DNA from: Toxorhynchites rutilus septentrionalis
Lineage: Eukaryota > Arthropoda > Insecta > Diptera > Culicidae
NCBI RefSeq assembly: GCF_029784135.1
Contig: NC_073746.1
Coordinates: 113,458,035 to 113,522,034 of the forward strand
DNA: 64,000 nt
Reading direction: 5' to 3'
Part shown: piece after piece, positions 53,695-64,000 of the stretch
How positions within the stretch are numbered: the stretch's first letter is position 1
Layout: each line of letters opens with the position of its first letter
The notes under the pieces: generated by a model
What the model saw: the letters and a program-made list of their open reading frames with translations, nothing else
The model's database searches: none
What the model was told of the DNA's origin: nothing
Translations under genes and position numbers: made by a program

Positions 53695-54315
53695 AACTCG
53701 GCGTTTTATTTTTTTTATCAGTTTTATCTATTGCGGGCTCATTAACATGTTAGCTGCAACAGAGCCGAATTTTAATCGTGTACATGTCACATGTTTATTA
53801 TATCTATAATTAGCACATTACACAGTTGCCATTTTTCGGCGTTAGAGTATTCTCTTCTATACCATTGCATATCCCAGCAAACATTAAATCGCATAACAAG
53901 CGTATATATAACATCATATGCCTCAAAAATTTGGTTGGCATATAATGCGCCTAACTGGTATATGCATGCAAAAGTGGAGGCCATATACATACATGGCAAA
54001 TGCTTACCGAATTTGTTTGGATGAATATGCAACTTTGACCGATTATAATAGCGATTATGTTGGAATTGAATTGTGATCTAATATGAATATATTCATGAAT
54101 TGTCAATGCACCAAATACGACTTTTGCCATACTTGTATACGATTTATTACAGACATAGAAAAAACAAATGGCGCAAAATATTTTCGTGAAATGTGTATTA
54201 CAACCTCACGAATCGCCATTTTTATATATGAGTATTTATGTTCGTAGAAATAATAATTGTTTGATTGACTTGTGTTGGGAGTGGAATATGTTTAAAATGC
54301 CACAGATCGATGTTT

Positions 54316-54396
54316 GGTGAAAACTGCTCCGATGTGGGTTCGAACTCCGGTCGTCTGGATTAGCATCCACCAGCTATCTCGCGCGGCTATCTAAAA
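54316..54396 (-). repeat. tRNA-like segment inside MITE-D
   Basis: The minus strand reads GCGCGAGATAGCTGGTGGATGC (A-box-like), then GGAGTTCGAACCC (perfect B-box-like), 30 nt apart. No acceptor stem or A tail is evident, so it is a SINE-head or tRNA fragment rather than a tRNA gene. Confidence 0.5.
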
Positions 54397-54724
54397 TTTA
54401 ATTCAACAGCGCTTAAAACTTTCGAGTGCATCAACATTTCAATGACATTTCAATATGATGTAATATGGTCTTTATTAGGATTTAATATGATTTACTGTTT
54501 CATGATTTTCTTCAGCATGCAACACGATTTAAATTATACGCTTATACGACACACAAACTGCATCAGCGTAATATACGCATATGATGCGGATTAAATATAT
54601 TTTACGACAATGTACATCATAAAATTGATGTTTATTATACCGAATAGCGACTTAATTTGATAATGGTATATAAAATCGAGTTTTTACATTTTATGCGATT
54701 TAAAATATACACGATATATACTTT

Positions 54725-56058
54725 TTTTTTTTTTATCCAAAATATATATTTTTATTAAGGCTCATATGGCGTCAACCTGACGGGGCCGGGAGTTCAATAT
54801 TTCGACAATGTTTGCCTTATAACTATGTTAGTAATATGTAACCGATTACTCGCGGTTGGCTCGAGGTTAGTCTTCAATGATCTGTACCTGTGCCCGACAC
54901 GGGATACTTCCTATTGGGATGCAGCTGACCATTAATCAGCAACGCCCCCCTAGTCTGTACCCCATATCTAGCGTGGTGCGTCTTCTCGAGGAATCCAGGA
55001 TAGAATGGTCACTAGCCGGCGCAATCATCAGCTCGTGTAGAGTTGTCATGAGCGGTACAACCTTTGGCTTTTGTTGAATCATCAGTGGACTGCACAACCT
55101 TTGGCCCGTGTATCTGTAAAGAGTGTGTGTATGTATTGCCGCGACTAAGTAAAAGTTTATAGATCGAATAGGAGGGATACGAAACAGGGACACAACGAAG
55201 GAAAAATCATTAAACGTTGACATCGGCGTTCCTGAGGAACAGGTATAGATGAAGCAGAAGATCAGGATCACGGCTACCTAAGATATCCCGGACGGGGATA
55301 TCCGATTGTCTGCCTTTTGCTCTCAGTGCTCTAGAGAGCTGAGAGCGAGCAGCATGGAACCGGATACACGACCAGACAATATGCTCGATGTCGTGGTAGC
55401 CATCACCACAATCACAAAGATTGTTTGCTGCGAGCCCAATTCGATAGAGATGCGCGTTTAGGTTGTAGTGATTGGACATAAGCCTAGATATCACGCGAAT
55501 GAAATCATGACCGACATTCAATCCCTTAAACCAAGCTTTCGTCGAAACCTTAGGGATAATCGTGTGTAACCAACGACCGAACTCATCTTCACTCCACATG
55601 CGCTGCCAACTAACGAGTGTGTCCTGACGAGGAATGTGAAAAAATTCGTTATAAGTAATTTGCCTTTCAAAAAGTGTGCCTTCTGAAGCGCCCACCTTAG
55701 CTAGCGAGTCCGCTTTCTCATTCCCCGGAATCGAGCAATGAGAGGGAACCCATGCTAAGGTAATCTTGAATAATTTTTCGACCAAAACACTCAATAGATG
55801 TCTTATTCTTGTTAGGAAATAAGATGAGCGTTTATCAACTTTCATTGAGCGGATTGCCTCTATTGAGCTGAGACTGTCTGAAAAAATAAAATAGTGGTCG
55901 ATGGGCAATGTTTCAATGATCCCTAATGCGTAATATATCGCACCCAGTTCAGCGACATACACGGAACCAGGATCTTTGAGTTTGAAAGAGGCACTGGAAT
56001 TTTCATTGAAGATGCCGAAGCCAGTGGACCCGTTTATGCATGAACCGTCAGTAACGCG
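54725..56058 (-). mobile_element. 5'-truncated I-like LINE nested in MITE-D
   Basis: Target duplication GATAYATACTTT (54713-54724 and 56059-56070, one mismatch). T-run at the left, 3' UTR 54725-55209, then the RNase H and C-terminal end of ORF2. The same 3' UTR makes up the 326-bp insertion at 23358. Truncation lies just inside the RNase H domain. Confidence 0.9.
55210..56055 (-). pseudogene. LINE ORF2 RNase H and C-terminal domain
   Basis: Uninterrupted from the truncation point: TDGSCINGSTGFGIF, SVYVAELGAIYYAL, FSDSLSSIEAI, WVPSHCSIPGNEKADSLAKV (all four RNase H catalytic positions kept). The LCDCGDGYHDIEHIVWSC knuckle and an end at NADVNV follow. Clearly related to, but distinct from, ORF2 of the 21.3-kb LINE. 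It lacks a natural start and an RT domain. Confidence 0.9.
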
Positions 56059-56499
56059 GATACATACTTTGATTGATATTATATGCGATTATGATTTATT
56101 CGGATTTCTTGTAAGACTTGGCACGTGCAAAATTATACGATTTAATGTTTGCTGGGATGGTACACATTTACACAGTAGCCATTCAGGCGTAAGCGTTTTC
56201 CTTCTGTTCTTCCATTATCCAGTTAGGCCGGACAGCGGAGACAGTTGATTGATCATTGTTGAGTTTTTTCTAGAACAGCAGCCCGATGTGTCTTGCAGAG
56301 CAGAACAGTTGTATAGATGAATCGATCTTCATTCGGCCGTGGATCGATATCCATCGCTGATGATTGTTGCGTAAACGTAGTTATTCTGTAACAACACAAA
56401 GATGGTCGATGAGGGCCCTGAGTTCTGAACTCACGATCGATCGCTTACTAAGCGAACGCGCAGCCAATGTGACTAGGTAAACCCCGCTAACTCGGCGTT

Positions 56500-57079
56500 G
56501 TATATTATAAAATTTAAAAACAAAGCGAAAACATCACAGCAGCTCGGTACCGTATACAACATATGTGTTTTAGTCAAGCATTGAGTGAAAACCCACCGCA
56601 ATATTACCAAAGACGCGGTAAGGCGATTTAACTGTGCAACAACGCTCGGCTACATATTTCTAAATTCATTGTAACTTTCTGGAAACCCTCCAATGGGACA
56701 TTCACATTCCGATCGACACTTCAGTTCTCTAGAAAAACAAAAATTTCGGTAGATTCATAGATCGCCTCGAAATATAAGCAGTTTTCAAACGAATAGTCCG
56801 CATTTTTCCAGAAAGGTGGGAAAAGATTGTGATTAGCGACATACATTGTTGAATGCTTAGAATAAAGTATATATAACGCCAGTTTCGTTCAAAAGAGCAG
56901 TTTGTGTATCTATTGTGCTTAAATATGATAATTTCAGCTGTCCAGTTTCTATAAGACCATTTCAGAATTCACAAGTATTATCAATGAAAAAATCAAAACG
57001 ATCGGCTGATTTACATATCAATAATTGGCAACCTTGCAATTTCGAGTAATGACCTGAAATATTCGTGTTGGAATACTAT
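56500..57079. other. Unassigned DNA
   Basis: Nothing recognised. Confidence 0.5.
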
Positions 57080-57954
57080 TTACCAAATTCTGCTGAACGG
57101 ATTTCTTGATGTACATGTTCCCGAAAATGCGACCTTGAGCTCTTCAATCGTTGTGTACCGTTTTCCCTCAGTGTATATTCTGCGTACAAGGATCCCCCTA
57201 AGATTTTCAATAGGATTCAAGTCTGGAGAGCGAGCCGGCCAGTAAAAAAAAAATTTTTTGGTCCTTAATCCATTGCTTAGTTTCCTTGCTGGTATGAATA
57301 CTAGCATTATTTTGCTGGAATGTGAATTTTTTGTGACGATATCCACGCAAAAACGGTAGGAGAAATGATTCCAGAACATGTATGTAATTCTTGAATGATG
57401 TGAAAGCTATCTTAAGCTTTCCGGTCACACAGATTCCCGCCCAAACCATGCACGAGCTTCCACAAAAATTCCTGGTTGAAAAATACTATTCCTTCTTTCG
57501 TAAATAACGCCAGTACCCGTTGAAACCACTTAGACCATCTAAATTGAACTTTTCGTCAGTGAAGATAACCTATACATTGAAGAACTTTTCGTTATGGTAT
57601 ATAGCAAAATGTATTCTTTTGGAAACATTCTTTGTCATAACATGCCATGCCCCACTGTCGGTTCATGTGAGCTTTGGCAAAACTCAGATGTCTTCCGATG
57701 TGAGATGATGTAAGATCAGGAATTTCAACCTTTTCAAGCTCTCTTTTTATGAGGACTTTATACCAAAACTTGACGAACTATCACCCGAGAAACTATTTCC
57801 CGCTCTCCTTCTTACTGTATCCTTGAAGATTCGCCAAATATTTGAGCACTGCTTGATGGGTTCGACGAGCAATTACTCTTATACCAACATTTTCTTGGTG
57901 AAATGCATCGATTTGTCTTTCTTCTATCTCCATGTGCACTTTTCCCTTCGGCAT
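57080..57954 (-). pseudogene. Tc3/Tc1-like transposase relic with second catalytic D changed to N
   Basis: The start ATG at 57954 gives MPKGKVHMEIEERQIDAFHQ and RVIARRTHQAVLKYLANLQG (HTH). It then decays through stops, with LSFAKAHMNRQWG and EKFNLDG-type residues near 57540. MVWAGICVTGKLKIAF and VLESFLLPFLRGYRHKKFTF follow. The second catalytic box reads QQNNASIHTSKET, with Asn for the usual Asp. The last box, WPARSPDLNPIENLRGIL, keeps the Glu. Several stops and frameshifts. TIRs were not identified. Confidence 0.85.
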
Positions 57955-58129
57955 TTTCTAGATTTATTGATCAACTAGCGGCCCAGTTCCATATTTTAAT
58001 AAGTTTACCCCAAAGTCATTGGAATAGCTTTGCTGTTGCACTCGAACAGACCTTCGCGACTTTTATTCTTTTCTTTTATTCAATGTTTCTTTTTTAGTTA
58101 AAATATCTCTATTTCTCAAACTTCTACTC

Positions 58130-58378
58130 TTTCTCTCACCTCTCTACTCTTAAGTTCCTGCTATCTACTCTATACTTTGATCTCTCTTCTCTCTACTCTC
58201 TGCTCTTCATTTTGAACTCTCTACTCTCCACTCTCCACTCTCCACTTTCTATCCTCTACTGTCTACTCTCTACTCTCTATATTCTCTGCTCTCTACTCTC
58301 TCTATTCTCTCTACTATCTACCCTCTCTATTCACTCTACTCTCTACTATGTACTCTCTCTCTACTACCTCTACTCTAG
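58130..58378. repeat. Low-complexity CTCTACT-type tract
   Basis: About 250 bp of degenerate CTCTACTCTC repeats that directly adjoin the R1-like relic and extend its open frame upstream artificially. Confidence 0.85.
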
Positions 58379-58381
58379 CAA

Positions 58382-59953
58382 TAACCAAATGGAGGTAACC
58401 CAGAGAAACCTGAATCACTGCGACACGGCGCAACAATTGCTATCGCAAGCCGCATCAGAAACCAAATGCGATGTGGCGATCATAGCAGAGCCGTATCAAG
58501 TACCTCCAGATAACGGAAACTGGTTGACCGATAAAGCTAGAATGGCTGCACTATCGACGATGGGAAGATACCCCATCCAGGAAGTGGTATCCAATACATA
58601 CGAAGGGTTCGTGATAGCCAAAATAAATGGAATCTTCGTATGTAGCTGCTATGCCCCCCCGAGATGGACAATAGAACAGTTCGATCTGATGCTATATAAC
58701 CTAACAGAAGAGCTCATCGGACGGAGTCCCATAGTCATCGGTGGAGACTTCAACGCCTGGGCAGTGGAGTGGGGGAGCAGATTTATCAACGCGAGGGGTT
58801 TTAGTCTACTGGAAGCCCTGGCGAAGCTGAATGTGAGACTGGTCAACGAAGGCTACACTGAACTGAAAGAACTGAAAGTGAATAAAGCACCTGGCCCCGA
58901 CGGAATCCCAAATGTGGCCCTCAAAGCCGCGGTTGAAGCGTATCCAGACCTTTTCAGAGCAACGATGCAAAAGTGTCTGGATGAAGGATGCTTTCCAGAT
59001 ATTTGGAAGAAGCAGAAACTGGTACTGTTGCCGAAACCAGGAAAGCCGCCAGGGGAACCCTCTTCATATAGGCCCATCTGTCTACTGGATACTCTCGGAA
59101 AGCTGCTGGAGAAGATAATTCTGAACAGGTTGACGAAGTGCACAGAAAGTGACAACGGACTCTCGAAGACGCAGTTCGGGTTCCGGAAATATAAATCCAC
59201 GGTGGATGCCATCCTGTTAGTTGCCGAAGCAGCCAGAAAAGCCTTAAAACAGAATAGACGCGGCGATCGATACTGCGCTATAATAACGATTGACGTGAAA
59301 AATGCTTTCAACAGCGCCAGTTGGGAAGCTATTGCCGAAGCACTGCACCGAATGAAGGTACCGAATTATGTGTGCCAGATCCTCAAAAGCTACATTCAAA
59401 ACAGGGTTCTGGCTTACGACACAGAGAAGGGACAGAAGGCATTGAATATAACAGCGGGTGTCCCTCAGGGCTCCATCTTGGGTTCAACGCTGTGGAACGG
59501 GATGTACGATGGTGTGCTGAGGTTGAAGCTTCCTACAGGAGTGAAGATTACCGGCTTCGCCGATGATATTTCCCTGACGGTGACAGGCGAGACTCGTGAG
59601 GAAATCGAGATGCTGGCTACAGCGGCGATAAAGGTAGTGGAAAATTGGATGATTGGATGAATAACGCGGGGCCTAGCAGTTGTAAGAGACGCCTCCTGGC
59701 CAGTGTAGCAACATCAATACTCCGATATGGCGGTCCAGTTTGGACAGCAGACTCCCCCCGTTTTTCTATTGAAAGGGAAGAAATGTTCCTCGCTAGCAGA
59801 TCAACCCTAAATGCTCAGAACATCGTCCAAAAGATGTGCGAAAGTGAAAGTACGTGGAATGCAGTGAATCGTGCAATAACAAAAATGTTGACGACGCTCC
59901 AACGAAGATCGAGGGACGAGCAAAGATTCAGCATAGCAAATCTAGAGAAATGA
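58382..59953 (+). pseudogene. R1-clade LINE ORF2, internally deleted
   Basis: From about 58389 (MEVTQRNLNHCDTAQQLLSQ) it encodes an APE endonuclease (CDVAIIAEPY, CSCYAPP, VIGGDFNAW). At 58858 it jumps straight into RT (KAPGPDGIP), missing the end of the endonuclease (SDH motif) and the linker. RT continues with SYRPICLLD, TQFGFRKYKST, TIDVKNAFNSASW, AGVPQGSILGS and GFADDISL (catalytic pair intact). At 59645 a second deletion with a frame change joins to GPSSCKRRLLASVATSILRY and, after a third gap near 59755, to the far C-terminus (STWNAVNRAITKMLTTLQRR). The 3' UTR runs to about 60058. Non-functional. Confidence 0.88.
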
Positions 59954-60145
59954 GTGCATGAGCACAGCCCCCTCCCGAAGTAATACCAAATGGTGGTTCC
60001 GGGGGGCCAGGCATGAAGTACAAGGAGGTGGTTTTAGTGAGTAAAAATCTCACACTACCCAGTCAACTAAAACTGTTTTCGAAGTCAATTGAATTCAACA
60101 TATTCGTAATTGTGTGAGTGAAGAATTTGAACAATCGACATGTAA

Positions 60146-60575
60146 TGTAAGGCACCTTGTTTTGATGGCTGTGCTAGGGAACAAATTTCGGTGGAAACAA
60201 GAGCTCCTCCTGATTTTATGTATATGCAATACCGATTTCCTCCAGGCATCATGGATTTGAAATCTCTGTTAGGGAACACATGTCGGTGGGAACTTGCATG
60301 TAATTGCAGAGCCAATTTCCCCAGGTACCTTGGTTTTGATGGCTGTGATAGGGAAACAGTAAATCGGACAAATCAAAACGGGCCAGTTAGGGCGTTTAGA
60401 TAGCGCTTGACATTTTACAGTTATTCAAACGCTTATCTCAGGCAGAATAATATTCTATTGATTGTGGTAGATGCGTGGAAATATTTCGTATCAATTGATG
60501 CAAACATCTTTCAGATGCAGTCAGAATTGTTCGAGTTATAAGTATTCGAAATCTTTCATTTTTTCCTGGCGACTG
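60146..60575 (+). mobile_element. Foldback-family fragment with ~90-bp tandem repeats
   Basis: 60410-60575 (TTATTCAAACGCTTATCTCA, GATGCGTGGAAATAT, ATCAATTGATGCAAAC, TCGAGTTATAAG) matches the outer arm of the foldback at 15950-16080. Before it, three ~90-bp units start at about 60146, 60244 and 60328 with the phrase TTGATGGCTGTGATAGGGAA. The GACGTAG terminus itself is lost. Confidence 0.6.
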
Positions 60576-60587
60576 GCTATGTGTACT

Positions 60588-63500
60588 TGGTCCCCTCTGA
60601 CTGAACAATTTGATGATGGAATCATATAATTTATTTAGTACGCAGTCGAAATGGATTTTAAACAGTAGAATTTCCTCCACTAAACCTATACAATAAAATA
60701 AACCGGTTTTATGGCTTGGAACAGTATTTTACTTACTAAAAATAATCGATTAATATGTACTTGAAAATGTGTGATTCTTGATTTTTATCAAAAATATGTT
60801 GCAACGACAAACGAGATAGAGTTATTTTGAAGAAGAGTTCTTGCAATCAATGAAAGGCCACGGTTAGATTTGGAATCGATTATGAAAAGCTTAGTAAATA
60901 TAATTTTTTACTCTCTGACACTTGGGCCACTCTGTCTGAACAAGATATAATAGTATGTTCGATCAACTTTTAAATAACTATGAATTTTCTGAAAAGCATA
61001 TACATTGTGTTCCAATATGAGTTACTTTACCGTGTTTATTGGAGGACGAAGGGAAGAATTTTCTGATGTGGAGATTCATTTGATATTCCTTCCCTTATTG
61101 ATCAAAACAACTAAAACAACGGAAGATGTTACTGGTCTTATAGAAATCTGACACTAGTAAAATACAAAAACATTCGTTTACGCTCAGCGTTTGCACAAAC
61201 ACATATGAAAATCATGCAAGGTATGGTAGTCACCAATACCTACACACTATAATATAAATTGAAGCAATGTTTGTTCACAACGACACAAAACAGCAAGACC
61301 TGGTCTTATAGAAGTTGGACAGAGTGTATAGTGAATGATGATGCGTACTTTTCCCCACTCATTCTTCTTGAATGTTGTTCGTTTTGCTTTATTTGTGGGA
61401 ACTTGAACATTTGTGATGATTTACAAGATAAACACTGCAAAACCTTCGTTGCTGTACGATGTGTGTCATCGTCATCATAAATTAATTTGTTATCTCAGAC
61501 ATAAAGCTATTTTGTTCCAACAAACTTCAAATATAAGTGTTCCCCAAAATTTTCCGCTGTTTTTATCTAGCCAACACCAACTTCCACTTTCCCACCACAG
61601 TAAATTACTACTCCAATTTCTTGGGCAACACCTAAAATGCGTAGTTCGCACCCTGTCCGCCTTCGCACACCTCATACCGCCTAGCCTTGATCAGGTGGTG
61701 CGTGTTCGCTGTCAATAAACGGCACTCTCGGATATTAAGTACCCATTCGTCTTGGCTCAGCAGAGAGCTTGGGAACAGTCATTTTGCGGATGGTTTCGTT
61801 TTCCCGGAAACGCCACAACCGAAAGCAACTCGAATGGTATATACTACCATTGCGCTTTCCCGTCTCTGCCCGTAGGCCAATGTCACCAATCGACACGGCG
61901 ACAAGATTATGAATGAAGGAACACGAAATGGCTTGTTTCCTTTCTCGGATCATTAAACCATTATTTCAGGGCCGATGGAAACAGAAGCTTTATGTTTTTA
62001 TTTTTGTTTTATTTATTTCTGTGATCAGTGCGAGCGAAGATGGGACCGCAGCTGCGGTTATTTTTTAGTATCGCAAGCCAGAGAGTACCTTTATTGCTAT
62101 GTCGTGATTATTATGTGCCGAGAAAGTTTGGTTCAATGCGGAAGAAAGTTCAAATCACACAATGCTGCACTACCTGTCAACTGCGGCGCTAGAAAGTCAA
62201 TAAATATTGTAGAGTAATGCTGTGCATTACAGCAAAAACGCAATCATTTGTGTTCCACACCAATGCCAGAGTGTTTCCAATCGTGATTCAATCAATGATT
62301 TTGCAGTTTGACGAAGCGAAGGCTAATAAACTTTTTGTTCTCGTGCTTTCTATCCATCTGGAAACAAAAACCACTTCCCCCCTAAAACGAAATTCTGCGA
62401 AAAATTTTTTTTTTTGCTTAACCAGTTTTGTATTCCCATCCCATACAGCAGCCCACAACGAGAGAAACCTGTTCACAATCCACCTCTCTGGCTGGTCCAC
62501 ATCCGATGGCCAGCTGTTCGGCCCCATAAGATGGACCGGCCGACCGTGGGTATGTGTATGTGTGTGAGTGTGCGTGAAGCTGAAACGGTCGTTCAATGTC
62601 TGCTGCAGTTTGGTGGGTCTGCATGGTTCAAAGACCATTTCTTAATTGCGGACATTCCACCAACGAGTCGACGTGTGACAATCAAGTTCAAATTTTATGG
62701 TTACGCAAAAAAACCGTCAAACCATGCCGGTGGGGAATGAAAAGAAAATACCACTCACCGGACATTCAAGGCTTTGTATTTTTGCTTTATTCGGCTGTAG
62801 CCATCAACAAGAAGGGCGGCAGTGACACTAACGAAGGTCAATCGTTTGGGAAGTGAGATGAGTTTAGAAAAATAAATCTTGTTATTGTCCCTCGACCATC
62901 CAGCACCCCACCCCCTCCCGCCACCGGAAGTTAGTAACGTGAGTCGGTTACGAAAATAGAATTTGCATGTTATCACTGCTCACGAACTGGAAAACTCGTT
63001 CATCATTGTCCGAGCGGTAATGTTCCGGCCACCGTTGTCACAAGAGAGTTTCGGGGACCGTGTATATCGGGTAGGGACTCGGAAAAACAACTGATAACTG
63101 CTACTAGTACCAGTGTGAAGCCCCTCGCAGAAGGATGACAACCGATGCGTAACAGACGAAAACAAAAAAGAAATATCCACGAGTGGACACGCTGTAACCC
63201 TACAGCAATCTCTAAAAGGAAATTCGTTACGCCAAGTGGACCCCCACAATAGGCTGGGCCACGGCTTTTTGGATTTCGCTGCGGTGCTCATCCGTGGTTG
63301 TAATCACTCCGGACCATTTGGGGAACGACATGACATTAGCGTTGTTACGTATTCGTTAACTCGTTTCTCTGCGATCCTTCGGTTGTAATACTTTAGAATT
63401 GTTATCGGAAGGGGTTTGTTTCTATTGAAGGGCTTCACTGTGCGTTTCTTCAGCTGAACATTGTTGTCCACAAAAGGGAAATAATTGGATCAATTCTGGG

Positions 63501-63698
63501 TTTTGTGCTGGAAGTACACTTTTATTGTGAGCAAGATTGTATAGTTGTTCGCGAAGGTGCACCGTTTCATCATCTGTACCTTCTTTCCCAACCAAAACAC
63601 CGGTAGTGGATTCATCAGTCGCCGAATTGCGTACGCTTTTTGGTCTGCTTATCATGAGACGCAATGATCAATTCGGCTGTCGGTGTATAAAATCAGTA
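60588..63698. other. Mostly unassigned DNA
   Basis: MITE-C-like phrases ACTTGGTCCCCTCTGACTGA (60588-60607) and CTTGGGCCACTCTGTCTGA (60921-60939) suggest a fragment of that family. The rest, including a short (TG)n near 62550-62572, shows no gene I can support; open frames up to 116 codons overlap on both strands. Confidence 0.45.
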
Positions 63699-63775
63699 CA
63701 GGGAAACTTCGATATAACGTACCCTCGATATAACGTCACTCGATATAACGTACATTTTACCTCGATATAACGTAC
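63699..63775 (+). repeat. Start of a pogo-like element: tandem CGATATAACGT motifs
   Basis: After TA, CAGGGAAACTTCGATATAAC begins a run with CGATATAACGT at 63710, 63726, 63741 and 63763. Pogo/Tigger termini typically start CAG and carry such subterminal repeats. Any transposase would lie beyond the window. Confidence 0.5.
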
Positions 63776-64000
63776 ACATTTCCAAAGTGTAAAGAAAATT
63801 TTTTTTCAATATTTTTTTTCTGATAGAACAATTAATTATCTGTATTGTGATGCTAAAACATGTTTTGTATCTTCAATCAATTCCGAAATGCAGCTGGTTT
63901 TGTTATTCCGGATTCTAAATGAATCAAGCTTTAATCAACAGTACAAAGGGAAACATCATGAGAAAGGCTGGTTTCGTCTTCTGATTGAAGTTATTCATTA

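Larger units (their letters stand above)
53873..56156. mobile_element. MITE-D: CCCAGCAAACAT-ended element nested in SINE-A
   Basis: Inverted ends CCCAGCAAACATTAAATCG(C/T)ATAA, about 24 bp with one mismatch. The empty SINE site shows that AT was duplicated (53871-53872 and 56157-56158). Without the LINE inside, it is about 950 bp of AT-rich DNA with no ORF. It contains a tRNA-like segment (54316-54396). I do not recognise the superfamily. Confidence 0.75.
53706..56488 (-). mobile_element. SINE-A copy 4, split by nested insertions
   Basis: The tail half lies at 53706-53872 and the tRNA-like head half at 56157-56488. Target duplication AACTCGGCGTT (53695-53705 and 56489-56499). The break falls within CCATTGCATATGGTAC, which is continuous in the other SINE-A copies. 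The head retains CGCGTTCGCTTAGTAAGCG and GTGAGTTCAGAACTC on the minus strand. Confidence 0.9.

Noticed and set aside
62288..62638. Histidine/threonine-rich open frame near 62550
   Set aside because: Produced by translating a short (TG/CA)n microsatellite.

Overview
The window is eukaryotic, AT-rich and packed with transposable elements. The best inference is a culicine mosquito, probably Aedes-like. The evidence is the mix of element families: two lineages of DD37E Tc1/mariner transposons (a class first described in mosquitoes), a DD41D mariner, Tc1/Tc3-like and pogo-like relics, I-like and R1-clade LINEs with RNase H or zinc-knuckle domains, several tRNA-derived SINEs, and Helitron-like elements carrying minisatellites. 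I see no intact host gene. The only host-derived coding sequence is a pair of degenerate histone H2A copies with histone-type 3' stem-loops.

Layout. 0-12 kb: a decayed LINE reverse transcriptase, two copies of a long tRNA-derived SINE (SINE-A), a short SINE with a 13-bp target duplication, an element with GACGTAG-type inverted ends and internal repeats, a DD37E mariner, and a minus-strand Helitron-like element swollen by a ~140-bp minisatellite. 12-16.5 kb: a composite nest of an I-like LINE fragment, an R1 RT fragment, and a 2.6-kb foldback structure whose ~700-bp arms are nearly identical and which encloses the two H2A pseudogenes. 16.5-20 kb: a MITE, a Tc1 relic (catalytic E changed to K) and a DD41D mariner relic.

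21.3-27.7 kb: a complete I-like LINE (5' UTR, ORF1 with three CCHC knuckles, ORF2 with endonuclease, RT, RNase H and a terminal CCHC), bounded by a perfect 13-bp target duplication. It is broken by one nonsense codon, two frameshifts and a 326-bp insertion of another LINE's 3' end exactly at the ORF1/ORF2 junction. 29-37 kb: a second Helitron-like copy, a mariner deletion derivative that keeps an intact DNA-binding-domain ORF, a second lineage of DD37E mariner, a second copy of the first DD37E lineage, and a third Helitron-like copy that looks complete.

37-53 kb: mostly unassigned DNA with a DD41D fragment, a GA-tailed SINE family (SINE-B, three copies), simple repeats, a MITE with GGTCGGTGT ends, a pogo-like element with a nested MITE, and a 43-nt perfect palindrome. 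53.7-56.5 kb: a three-level nest (LINE inside MITE inside SINE), with every boundary resolved. 57-60 kb: a Tc3-like relic and an internally deleted R1-clade LINE. From 60 kb: a fragment of the foldback family, then unassigned DNA, ending in the start of a pogo-like element with tandem CGATATAACGT motifs.

The genes do not form a pathway. The common theme is layered transposition followed by decay; several transposases have lost a catalytic acid. The least ordinary objects are the foldback/H2A composite, the family of elements sharing its ends but carrying unrelated tandem-repeat cargo, and the mariner ORF reduced to its DNA-binding domain.
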